DNA of 64,000 bases from positions 62,001 through 126,000 of the forward strand of contig NW_002476492.1 in the NCBI RefSeq assembly GCF_000189635.1, given 5' to 3'. Position 1 is the stretch's first letter. The number at the start of each line of letters is the position of its first letter. The stretch is from Tetrahymena thermophila SB210 (lineage: Eukaryota; Ciliophora; Oligohymenophorea; Hymenostomatida; Tetrahymenidae). Both the position numbers and the translations under genes were made by a program. Under the pieces are notes generated by a model. It saw only the letters and a list, made by a program, of their open reading frames with translations, was not told the DNA's origin and ran no database searches. Shown in pieces: positions 36,287 to 48,019 of the stretch.

Positions 36287-36320
36287 GTCTAAAATTAATT
36301 TCTGATCAATAAGAAATTTT
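36287..36320 (+). promoter_or_regulatory. Conserved upstream dyad motif, MNK gene H
   Basis: A match to ATTTCTGATCAATAAGAAAT about 200 bases before the ATG. TATAAAAG follows at about 36374. Confidence 0.6.
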
Positions 36321-36494
36321 TATTTTCTTCCAAAAGAAAGCCGAGCAGAATATCTTGTATCTTTGTTCTGGGTTATAAAAGATTTTAATAATATTGTAGT
36401 ATATTTCAATTAAAAAAGAAGAAAATAATAATTAATTTAAATATAATTGAATCAAATCTAAAATAAGCAAATAAAAAAAAAACTAGAAACAACA

Positions 36495-36917
36495 ATGAAT
36501 AAATTATTATTTTTAATTCCTGTCTTGTGCTTAGTTGGAGCAGGTATCTTATTGATTCAGGTTAACTAGACTCCATTATCTGTTGATAATAATGATGTTA
36601 CACTTGCCTAATATTCTAGCTGTGTTTAAGATAATGTAGATACTCACCAAAGTTGCATGGAGTAAGACACTTTCAAATAAGTTTATAACCAATATATTAG
36701 ACACGAAATGTCAGATAGTGATTGTTATCTTTTTAGATAATACTATTAAAGAGCAATTTACTTGAATGAATTCTATACTTCTGCTTTAAACTAAGATTAA
36801 TACTATGAGAAATGTTACACTAGTCCTAAAATTTTAGAAATAGCAAAAACAAATTTTGATTGCCTATACTAGAAGATTGTTCTTCCTCAACTTAAATGCA
36901 GTGGCTTAAATATTTGA
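36495..36917 (+). CDS. Small secreted Cys-rich protein, diverged MNK family copy H
   Basis: A single exon of 141 codons (140 residues), ATG at 36495 and TGA at 36915-36917. The signal peptide (MNKLLFLIPVLCLVGAGILL) and the CSGLNI end are conserved. The mature middle is the most diverged of the four intact copies: the contexts are SCV, SCM, DCY, KCY, DCL and KCSGLNI, and the usual NCRASPEFLAI block has become KCYTSPKILEI. All six Cys positions are kept. The upstream dyad and a TATAAAAG string are well preserved, so it is probably expressed. It closes the plus-strand cluster before the minus-strand membrane-protein array. Confidence 0.85.
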
Positions 36918-38322
36918 TACAAAATAAATAAAAAGTTATTATTTAATTAAATGTCATATAAATAAAATAATTATTTTGATTGTATATTTTTAATTTAAAT
37001 TTTTGATTTATAATTTAGACATATTTATATTAAATTAAATAAAAGTTATACTTTCCAAAATAAAAAAGAATAATGAATTTACAAATAGCTAAAAAGCTAT
37101 GTAATTAATTTTAGCTAATTTTTTAATTACCAAATTTAATTATTTTTTCTGACTGAAAGAAAAATGATATCACAAATAAAAATAATTTGTATTTAATTAT
37201 TTATTTATTTTTTGAATCTATTTTATTTTAATTGAATATAATTAAATTTTTTTTAATTTGATAAAGTTTATTATTTATTTAAATATGTAATAACTATTGT
37301 TTCTCATATATCAAGACCAGAAAAAAACTTTTTACAAAAATTTAAGAGTAAAAAAAAATTCAAACATAAATTTGTGTCATTGGTACCTCTGATTGGGTAT
37401 ATCTAAGGAATTAAGGTGTAAATAGTTTTATATTAAGCTCTAAATATCTTATTTACTTAAGTCATATATTCACTAAAAGTTTTTTTTATTAATCATGTAT
37501 ACATTTTAAACAATCATTTTTATTATTTTAATAAAATATAAAGAGATAAGATTAAAAATTCTGATTTGAGATCATTTTATTTTTATTAATTTTAATTAGC
37601 TACAAGAAAGATTTTTTATTGATCAGATATAAATTTTAGATTAGCAAAAATTTTAAACAATTATTAGAATTTTTATAAGTATAAAATTAATATAAAAATA
37701 GAAAAGATTAAAAATTATAAATTGTAAATATTTTAATTATAACAATTTTATGTTTTGTTGCAACCAAAATCATTTTTTTACTGATCAGATATAAATTTTA
37801 TGTAAGCAAGAAATTTGAAACAATTATCTGAATTTATTCATTTTTCATAAAGTTATAAATAAAAATATAAAAGATTTAAAATCCTAATTTGAGATCATTT
37901 TAATTTTATGCTTGATTAGAACTAGAAACATTTTTTTACTAATCAGAATTTAATTTAGATTAGCAATAAATTTGAAGCTATCATTTGAAATTTAAAATTT
38001 TTATAAAATATAAAGATATAATAAAAATAGACAAGATAGATCAAAAATTCTAACAGAAATCAATTTAATTTTATCAGTTTCATGATTTATTAACAAAAAT
38101 AAATATATTTGATTTACTGATCAGAATTAAATTTTAGATTAGCAATAAACTTAATATTACTAATATCCCTCTAAGTTAAGCCTAAAGAAAAAATAGTTTG
38201 TTTTCCTGATAAAAAACAACCCTACGATAGTATATTCATTTTTATCCAAGTCATATATAAAAGGCTAAAAATTAATTATGATAAAAATACTAAAAATAAA
38301 ATTAACATATAAAAATATTGAG
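36918..38322. other. Spacer between the two gene families
   Basis: Convergent intergenic region. The first 550 bases show nothing. The degenerate tandem repeat at 37470-38150 fills most of the rest. Confidence 0.6.
37470..38150. repeat. Degenerate tandem repeat, about 145-180-base unit
   Basis: A string like TTTACTGATCAGATATAAA, followed by TTTTAGATTAGCAA, recurs near 37617, 37778, 37938 and 38116, with a weaker copy near 37475. Each is followed by ATATAAA and AAGATTAAAAAT-type blocks. The unit contains no open frame. Confidence 0.7.
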
Positions 38323-40476
38323 TCAATTATTTTTAGTTATTGATTAAAATATCCTTTAATCAATATCATTTAAATTATCATCTTCAACACATTTTAGTAG
38401 GAATTACTCTATATAATCAATTTATAATTCCTCGTTTTATAATATTGAATAATATTTCTCAAAATGGTTTAATTTTTTTCTCTGCTCTTTTATTAATAAT
38501 TTAATTTAATATCAAATTTTTAAACATTTATTATAATTTACTTTAAAAATTAACTTTTGAAGATGTGCTTTCTAAATCAAGATTCATATAATTATCTGTC
38601 AGGCCTATCAGTTATACTGCGGCTATTTAGTCTAAACTGAGAATCATGCTTATTGCTTTCTTCAAAAATAAAATATCCTTAAAGAGCTCATTAATATTTA
38701 AATTCTTTTATACTTCTGTAAATATTTTTTCTTTTTACTTTTACTCGATGCCTTAAGATTTTAAAAATTCCTAAGCTTTGCAACATCTTTTAATCGTAAT
38801 TATAATAAATTATTAAAAATAAATTTTTTAAAAATTTACTTAAATTTAAACATCATCTTTTACACTGCTTTTTTCATCGAACCATGTCTCATAACTTTCA
38901 GCTTTTAAGAAATTATATCTCCGTAAGATTATTTTGTTTCTGATTTCTTAAATTCAGTTCTTTTATTATTTTTAGATGTATCTTGTTTTTTATTTATAGG
39001 TTTTCTTTAGATTGGACTTTAGTCATTCTTGGAATATAATTTGCTATTCATTTTAGATGATTGAATTGATTCGTTTTATGAAATTGTATCAATTTTATCA
39101 AACTTAGTTATTTTTGTATAATTTTTTGAATGATTTTGTTAGCTCTTGAGTGAAGATATAGAGCCTGGGCCATTAAAAATTTTATATTCACTTTCCTCAT
39201 CAAATAAAAATCTCTATTTTTAAAAACTGATATTGCTATTTTACTAATATGGACTAATTTTCTTTCTTTTTTCCATAAAATTAGATTAAAAATTAGGCAA
39301 ATTTATGTTGGTTTTATTTTAAAATTCTAAAATTTCATCAGGGATATCTTCTTCCCTACTTTAAATTTGTATTTTTAAGTCGCATTTATTTATCAAATTA
39401 TTATGCTATAATACTTATTAGTATTTTTCTTAAAATAAATTTCTCATAATTAAAATAAAAAAGTCTTCCTTGATAATATTTTAAGATAGGAATCTTGCAA
39501 TAGTTTTACAAATAATTGCTATGAGACCTATACTATTAGCCAATGCCAAAATTTATGTTATAGTAGGATATTAGATTTTAGTAAATTACACAATTTCATC
39601 CATTTAAATTGCTACTTGAATGTAAGGCCCAATACTTTATTATAAAGAGATCTACCTATCAAAGCTTTAGATTGTCTAATCATACTGTATAGCAGTAGAA
39701 TAAGACTATTGTTCTTAAATTACCAAACCTTGTTTTACTTAAGTATTTTGCATTTAAGTCTTTAATGAACTTAAAATGAACTAGCTTGATATCCCAAATA
39801 TTTCAATATACCTATAATCAGTCTGAATCTGCTTTGAAGTTGTGTTGTATTATTAAGTTTTAAGAAACATACTAAAACCAGAATAAAATCCATTTATAAT
39901 AGCATCAATTTCGCTTTAAGTGGCACAATTATCTGGTATTGTTGTTTTAAATTCATCCAAATCTAGGCAACCGTAGACATTGATAAAAACTTAAGATATA
40001 ACTTTATTAGATTAATCTAATACGAGTGTATAGTTATTTATTTAAGACATGTCAATACAATTTTAATCTTTCAATTAAGGGCTACTGCATTCAGTTATGT
40101 TTAAATTAATTTATTCATAAATATGATTCAATTTATCCTAGTAATACAAGAATGGCATGAAAACTAAATAAGTTTTATTCTGTAACATTTGAAACTTATC
40201 AATAGTTAAACTAGTATTGTAATAAAAGTTAAATCCAATAATATCTTCAGTCAATGGGATCTCTTTTCTAATGCTAGAAACAAAACTTTGTGATCTAAAT
40301 TAGGGATCAATTGAATTATTTAAATATTGATTGCATAAATATACAAAGTAAGTAAGGATTAAAGAATAAGATAATATTGTTAATATGACACCTTATAGAG
40401 TACCTTTCTTATGATTTTATCCTTCTAAGTTAAAGTAAAATTCAGAAGAAAATAAATCGAACTGCGTTAATTTCAT
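38323..40476 (-). CDS. Two-pass membrane protein, array copy 1 (3 exons)
   Basis: Exons 40476-38840, 38786-38542 and 38486-38323 join to 2046 bases, 682 codons (681 residues); introns are 53 and 55 nt. Residues 28-48 form the first membrane helix (VILTILSYSLILTYFVYLC) after a short cytoplasmic N-terminus, MKLTQFDLFSSEFYFNLEG. Residues of about 50-303 should be extracytoplasmic, with four conserved Cys (C130, C140, C170, C184) and Asn-linked glycosylation sequons. Residues of about 304-327 (TITQILALANSIGLIAIICK) are the second helix. The remaining 350 residues are cytoplasmic: a Ser/Lys-rich linker, then a conserved helical tail in exons 2-3 (NINELFKDILFLKKAISM). It is the most diverged array member. 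The architecture suggests a receptor or scaffold at the surface. No family name known to me. Confidence 0.85.
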
Positions 40477-41157
40477 CTTTTTTTATTGATTGTTTATTTA
40501 TTTACTTCTACTTTTTAGCGTTTTTATTTATTGAAACATAATAATTTCTTGATTTTTGGATTAAAAAGCATTAATTATATCAATCTAATATATAAACTAT
40601 ATTAAAAACAGTAATTTTTTGTGTAAATAAAATGAATGAATAAACAAAATAATTTATAAAAAATGATAATATGTTTAATATAATAATCCTTAATGCATAA
40701 AAATATTATATATATTAAATATAAAATAAATTAATAATTCATTAATATTACTAATCACAAAGTTAATAATTTATATTTATTTTTTAGCAAGTCAAAAAAT
40801 TAATAAATCATTCATCCATAGTTTAATTTTTAATTGAGTAATATGCTATTATTTTATTTTGTACCAATTAATCTAAATCCTTTTTTTCATATTTTTTATT
40901 AGTAAATTAAAATATTTAAAGGTTAAAAATGAGTTTTTCTTTAAAATTTCTCCTCTAATTTACTAACCACTTTTTTAAATGTGATATATTAGAAAATTCT
41001 CTTTCCAAATTTTCTAAAGAAATATTTATTTTGCTTTTTTTAGTTAAGCGAGGGTGATTATTGAATTTGTGAATTCATAAAAAAATTTTTAATATTTTTA
41101 TAGGATAAAAGCTATTGATGTTTTTAATATAATTTTTGAAAAATATCCCCTTTTAAT
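40477..41157. other. Spacer 5' of array copy 1
   Basis: A+T-rich, presumably holding the copy 1 promoter. Its right part (from about 40900) may be the eroded 3' end of the adjacent transposase relic, but no protein match is visible. Confidence 0.5.
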
Positions 41158-41860
41158 TCAAATGCTAACATTTACGTGGAATTTATATTTTTTTGAAATA
41201 AAAATTACAGTCTGCCAATCATCTTATGTCCAATTTTAATATTCATTAGCAAATTATTACCTTTTTACAATATTTTAAGCTGAAAAAATATAATTTTTAG
41301 GAAAATTGTAAGAGTGATAACCATTTTGAATGAGTACATTTTTAATTATCTATATTGATGCCTCAATATTTAAATCATTCTTGAGTTCAGAAGTTGCTAA
41401 CTTTATATTTTAGCTTCAGTATTCAATCAACTCTTATTTTTCTTCTAGGTACATAGCCTTTGGTCTTCAGAAGTGCTCCAACGATTACCAACATTACAAT
41501 ACTTTTGAAATTATCATGAAATTTTGGAAAATTGGTTGACACTGGTCCTTTTAAACTTTTCTCAAACTTCTTTTGAGGTCTTTCTACCTAATTTACTTCA
41601 TTTCTCCTACTAAAAATATCCCATTTTATTTTGTCGCATAACAAATTACTAATTTATAATTAACCTTTTTAATCAAAAGTTTTCTAAATTTATTTTTTCT
41701 TATTCTAACTGAATCGTGGTCTTTAGAATTTAAATTTATTTAATGAGCTTTTAGAAATGTCTAAATATACAATCAAATTTAGAGTATCAGCTGGAGTTTA
41801 AAAAATAAATTTGGTGGGAACAACCTTTTTACAAATATTATATTTGAGATAGCCAATTAT
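41158..41860 (-). pseudogene. Decayed Tc1/mariner-family transposase
   Basis: On the minus strand, 41407-41158 reads LATSELKNDLNIEASIQIIKN, then QNGYHSY, and later RQQFANEYQNWTQDDWQTVIF. This is the classic Tc1 segment leading to the catalytic DES motif: helix, then FA..H.NWT.EDW..VIF. Where SDESKF is expected there is ISKKYKF, so the catalytic Asp is lost and TGA follows at 41158-41160. Upstream (41860-41427), another frame, ending at TGA 41427-41429, has gene-like text including IKWDIFSRRNEVN and KGYVPRRKIRV, perhaps the DNA-binding part, joined to the first by a frameshift. The relic lies between membrane-array copies 1 and 2. I could not identify terminal inverted repeats. Confidence 0.7.
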
Positions 41861-41990
41861 TTTTTAAAAATTAATTATTAAAAAGAATGTTAGTAAGATA
41901 TTTATACTTATAGGACTGCTTTATATTCACAAATAACAGAAAACAACGATAATTTTAAAGAATTTATTTTAATAAAGAATTAACATTAGG

Positions 41991-44145
41991 TCAAATAGTG
42001 TTTGAAATTGATGAAATGATTCTTTAATCTATTATGCTTACATCATCATTTTCCTCACATTTTTTAAAGAATTTTTGAATATAATCTATTTATATCTCAC
42101 CATATTATTGCATTACATAATACTTCTCAAAATGATTTAAATTTTCTCTCTATTCTATTTTTTTAAAAATTTTGATTTAATTTTTCATTTTTAAATAAGA
42201 ATTTAAATATTTACAATCAAAATTAAGGTTTGAAGTTGTGCTTTCTAAATCAAGATTAATATAATTATTTGTCAGACCAATAAGCTAGATAGCTGCTATC
42301 TAGTCTAAGCTCAGTAACATACTGATTGCTTTCTTCAAAAATATTATATCTTTAAAGAGTTCATTAATATTTAAATTCTTTAATACTTCTTTTTGAATTT
42401 TTATCATTTATGTTTAGTCAATTCCTTTCTACAAATATTATTCCTTGCCTTTGCAACATCTTTTTAAAATATTTAAAATTCATAATACATAATAATTATT
42501 AAATAGTTTACCTAAATTTAAAGATAGTCTTTTAAAGGGCTTTTTTAATAGAATTATTCTCCATAACTTTTAGCTTTTAAGATATTGCATCAATAAAGGA
42601 TTTTTTTAATTTTTGGTTTTAAAATTTAGTTTTGAAAGTATTTTTAGATATTTCTTATTGTTTGTTCAAAGATTTTTGCGTTATTGAGGTTTCTTTTATC
42701 TTAAAAGTTGGTTTGCTATTTATCATAGAGGTTTTTTGATATTCGTTTTATGAAATTATGTCAAGTTTATCAAATTTAAATTTGTTTGTCATATTCTATT
42801 AATTTGACAGTGAATTGACTGAATCTAAACGATCGCCCAAATTTGTGATATTATTTTGTTCGCTCTCTTCATTTAAATTAAATTTTTATTTTTAAAAACT
42901 ATTATTAATAACTTAACTAAAGCTTGTGTTATTTCTTTTTTATAAGTACTCTTTTTAGAAATTAGGCACTATTATGTTTGTGTTATTTTATTATTCTAAA
43001 ATATTTTCAGTTATAGGTTCTTCGATATTCTGAGTTTGCATAAGTATTTCACATTTACTTATCAAATTATTATGCTATAGAACTTGTTAGCATTTATCTT
43101 AAAATAGATTTCTCATAATAAGAATAAAAAAGTCTTCTTTAATGACATTTTATGATATAAATCTTGCAATTACCCTACAAATAATTGCTATGAAACCAAT
43201 ACTATTAGCCAAGGCTAATATTTGTGTTATTGTAGGATATTAAATTTAGGTAAATTACACTATTTCATCCAATTAAATAATTATTTAAATGTATGGACCA
43301 AGACCAGATTACAAAGAAAGTTATCTATCAAAATTTTGTAGAGTCTAATCATATGACACAGGTGTATAATATGTTTATTATTCTTAGAAAATTAATCCTT
43401 ATTTTACTTCAGTGTTTTAAATTTAAGTCTTTAATTAACTTAGAATGAACTAATTTGATGTACCAAAAATCTATACATATCTATATCTCGTCTGAATTTG
43501 TTTTGAAGTTGTATTATATTATTATGCTTTTAAATAGACAGTAAAGACAAATTCGCTGCCATTTATAACATCATCTATCTCACTTTAACTAGCACAATTA
43601 TCTGGAATTGTTGTCTTTTAGTCATCTAAATCTAAGCATCCATAAATATTAACATATATCTATGAAAAAATACTATTTGATTAATCATAAAGAAAAGTAT
43701 AATTACTTATCTAAGACATATCAATGCAATTCTAACCTTCTAGTTAAGGATTACTGCATTAAGTTGTGTTCAATTAAATGTATTGATAAATATTATTGGG
43801 TTTGTCTTGATAATATAGAAATGGAATGAATACTAAATATGTTTTATTTTATAATGCTTAATATTAACTTATAGTTAAGCTATCATTGTAATAGAAGTTA
43901 AATCCAATAAAGTCTTCATTTAATGGTATCTCTTTTCTTATATTAGTTATGAAGCTTTAAGATCTAAATTATGGATCAATTAAGTTGTTTAGATATTGGT
44001 TACATAAATAGATAAAGTAAGAAAGAATCAAAAAAGTAGATACTATTGTTAAAAAAACACCCTAATAAGTACCCCTTTTTTAACATTAACCTTCTAAGTT
44101 AAAATAAAACTCAGAAGAAAATAAATCTAATTTTTATATTTTCAT
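41991..44145 (-). CDS. Two-pass membrane protein, array copy 2 (3 exons)
   Basis: Exons 44145-42512, 42459-42215 and 42154-41991 join to 2043 bases, 681 codons (680 residues), with introns of 52 and 60 nt. Exons 2 and 3 have exactly the lengths of copy 1 (245 and 164). I checked the minus-strand frame for in-frame TGA in exon 1 and found none. It starts MKI and keeps the N-terminal block SSEFYFNLEG, the first helix, the four Cys (QCSNPQLEGQNC, YGCLDL, DNCA) and the second helix. The end reads SIIDQRIISSISNTI. It belongs to the closely related group of copies 2-5, which share 5' and 3' flanks. Confidence 0.85.
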
Positions 44146-44990
44146 CTTTTTTATATTTTGTTTACTTCTACTTTCTTGCTATTATTTTTCTTTTATTATT
44201 TAAATACAAATAATATTTATGTAAAATAAATTAAAAACTCATCCTAAGAATTATCAAATAATTTAATCAACTACCATAAATATTTATGATTTTAACTATA
44301 AATGAATTTTATAAAATTTATTTTACAATTTCACATTCATAATAAGAAATTTTATTTTTGTTTCTATTAAATTGACACATTTAATCTAAATTATAGAGAA
44401 AAATAAATAACTGAAAAAATGAAATTAAAGGGAAATTATGAAGAAAATTTATATTTTATTTGAATTTCTGATACACTTATTAATACAAATTCAATTTTCT
44501 GTATTTTTTGATTCATAAATCTAGATAAATACCTGATATCTATTTTTCAGACATTCAAACCAAATATTTAGGGGAGTTATTAAAATATGGTGTCAAAATT
44601 AAAAATAAAAAATAAATGTTTATCAATAAAAAATTAATAATATTTTTAAATTTTGATATTTGGTTTATTATCCATACATATTTTAATTTTTATAAATAAA
44701 TTCAAAATATATTTTTTTATATTGTTTATTATATTAAATGTGTATTATTATAATTTATAAAATATTAATTTTTGTGATTATTTATTTTTAAAACTGTATT
44801 ATAATTAGGAGTAGAAATTGTAAATTGATTTTATTACTCTTTTTAAAATAGCTAGTTATTTTTTTATAACTAATTATTAAAAAGAGTATTATTGAGATAA
44901 TTACACATATACTCTATTTATATTATCAATTAAGGGAAACAAACAAGAATTAATTTAAAGAATCTATTTTAATAAATTATAAACGTTAAG
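44146..44990. other. Array spacer between copies 2 and 3
   Basis: Non-coding 845-base spacer that is largely alignable with 47147-48019, so it belongs to the duplicated unit. It must contain the copy 2 promoter and the copy 3 3' flank. Confidence 0.6.
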
Positions 44991-47146
44991 TCAAATATTG
45001 TTTGTAATTGATGAAATAATTCTTTAATCGATTATGCTTACTTCATCATTTTCCTCAAATTTTGTCAAGAATTTTTGAATATAATCAATTTATATCTCAC
45101 TACTTTATTGAATAGAATAATACTTCTCAAAATGGTTTAAATTTTCTTTCTATTCTATTTTAAAATATATTTTATTTTAATTTTTCATATTTAAGAGTTT
45201 TAAAAATTAATTTACAATCAAAGTTAATGTTTGAAGTTGTGCTTTCTAAATCAAGATTCATATAATTATCTGTCAAACCAATAAGCTAGATAGCTGCTAT
45301 CTAGTCTAAGCTCAGTAGCATACTAATTGCTTTCTTCAAAAATATTAAATCCTTAAAGAGTTCATTAATATTTAAATTCTTTAATACTTCTTTTTAAATT
45401 TTTATCATTTATTTCTAGTCAATACCTTTTTACAAAAGATATTCCTTGTCTTTGCAATATCTTTTTAAAATATTTAAAATTCAAAAAACATAACAATTAT
45501 TAAATAGTTTACCTAAATTTAAAAATAGTCTTTTAAAGGGCTTTTTTAATTGAATTATTATCCTTAACTTTTAACTTTTAAGATATTGCATCGATGAAAG
45601 ATTTTTTCGTTTTTTGGTTTTAAAATTTAGTTTTGTAAGCATTTTTAGATATGTCTTATTGTATGCTCAAAGATTTTTGAATTATTGAGTTTTCCTTTAT
45701 TTTCAAAGCTACTTTGCTATTTATCATAGATGCTTTCTGAGATTCGTTTTATGAAATTATGTCAAGTTTATCAAATTTAAATTTATTTGTCAAATTCTAT
45801 TAATTTTATTATGAGTTGACTGAATCTAAACGATCAGCAAAATTTGTGATATTATTTTGTTCACTCTCTTCATTTAAATTAAATTTTTATTTTAAAAAAA
45901 TATTGTTAATTACTGAACTAAAACTTGTATTTTTTCTTTTTTATAAATATTATAGTTAGAAATTAGGGACTACAAGGTTAGTGTTATTTTATTATTCTAA
46001 AATACTGTCAGCTATAGGTTCTTCCATATTCTGAATTTGCAATACTATTTCACATTTATTTATCAAATTATTATGCTATAACACTTATTAGCATTTATCT
46101 TAAAATAGATTCCTCATAATAAGTATAAAAAAATCTTCTTTAATAACATTTAATGATATAAATCTTGCAATAACTCTACAAATAATTGCTATGAAACTAA
46201 TACTATTAGCCAGGGCTAAAATTTGTGTTATTGTAGGATATTAAATTTATGTAAATTACACTGTTTCATCCATAGAAATACATATTTGAATGTATGGGCC
46301 AAGACCCGATTGCAAAGAAAGTTATCTATCAAAGCTTTGTATTGTCTAATCGTATTACACGGGTGTAGAATAAGTTTAATATTCTTAAAAAAGTAATCCT
46401 TATTTTACTTCTGTGTTTTAAATTTAAGTCTTTAATTAACTTAGAACGAACAAATTCGATACACTATAAAGCTCTACAAATCTATAGCTTGTCTGAATCT
46501 GTCTTGAAGTTGTATTATATTATTATGCTTTTAAAAACATAGTAAAGCCAGCTTAACCTCCATTTATAACCTCATCTATCTCACTTTAGCTAGCACAATT
46601 ATCTGGAATTGTTGTTTTTAAGTCATCTAAATCTAAGCATCCATAAATGTTAACATATATCAAAGATAAAATATTATTTGTTTATTCTTAAAGAAAGGTA
46701 TAATTACTTATCTAAGACATATCAATGCAATTCTAACCTTCTAGTTAAGAGTTACTGCATTAAGTTGTGTTCAAATTAACTTGTTGATAGATATTATTCG
46801 CTTTGTCTTGATAATATAGAAATGGAATGAATACTAAATATGTTTTATTTTATAATGCTTAATATTAACTTATAGTTAAGCTATTATTATAATAGAAGTT
46901 AAATCCAATAAAGTCTTCATTTAATGGTATCTCTTTTCTTATATTAGTTATGAAGCTTTAAGATCTGAATTATGGATCAATTAAGTTGTTTAGATATTGG
47001 TTACATAAATAGAAAAAGTAAGAAAGAATCAAAAAAGTAGATACTATTGTTAATATAACACCTTAATAAGTACCCCTTTTTTAACACTAACCTTCTAAGT
47101 TAAAATAAAACTCAGAAGAAAATAAATCTAATTTTTATATTTTCAT
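44991..47146 (-). CDS. Two-pass membrane protein, array copy 3 (3 exons)
   Basis: Exons 47146-45513, 45460-45216 and 45154-44991 total 2043 bases, 681 codons (680 residues); introns are 52 and 61 nt. I scanned the three exons for in-frame TGA and found only the terminal one at 44991-44993. At the exon 1/2 junction the usual RCC is RYC here. The architecture is the same as copy 1: short cytoplasmic N-terminus, membrane helix, Cys-containing outer domain of about 250 residues, second helix, and a long cytoplasmic Ser/Lys-rich region ending in the conserved helical tail. The unit spacing to copy 2 is about 3.0 kb. Confidence 0.85.
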
Positions 47147-48019
47147 CTTTTTTATATTTGGTTTACTTCTACTTTCTTGCTCTTAATTTTTCTTTTATTA
47201 TATAAATGCAAATAATATTTCTTTAAATAAAATTTCCTTTATGAATTATTGATTCGTTTAATCAATTACCATAACTATTTATGATTTTAACTTTAAAGGA
47301 ATTTATTAAAATTGATTTTACCAATCAACATTCACAATAAGAAATTTTATTTTTGTTTCTGCCATTATTTTAATATAAGTTCATTTTTTTTATTTATTAT
47401 TTAGATTAATACATTTAATCTAAATTATAAAGAATAATAAATTTCTGACTTTTTAATAAATGGTTAGTTTATTGTAAATAAACTTTAACTACTTGAAAAT
47501 ACTCAAAAAATGTATTAATGGAAGTTATTTAGAAAATTTACATTTCATTTAAATATTTGATCCACTTATTAATATAAATTTAATTTCTCTATTGTTTTGA
47601 TTCATAAATAAGAGATATTTACTTCGATCACTCAAACCAAATACGATGATAAATTTGGTGTCAAAATTAAAAATTAAAATACTATGATTTATTTTTCATC
47701 AAAATTTTAATTTTATAAATAAATTTAAATACCTCTATTTCATCTTATTCATTATATCACATATGTACTATTATAAATATAAAATATTGAATTTTAATTT
47801 TTGAGATTATTTATTTTAAAAAACAATATTAAAATTAGTAGCTGAAATTATAAATTGATTATTAAGAATATTTAATAGAGCAAGTAATTTTTTAAAAACT
47901 ATTTATTAAAAAGAATATTATTGAGATAATTAAACATACATCCTATTTATATTATCAATTAAAAGAAACAAACAATAATTAATTTAAAGAATTTTTTTAA
48001 TAAATTATAAATTTTTAAG
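47147..48019. other. Array spacer between copies 3 and 4
   Basis: Non-coding, homologous to 44146-44990. No separate feature. Confidence 0.6.
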
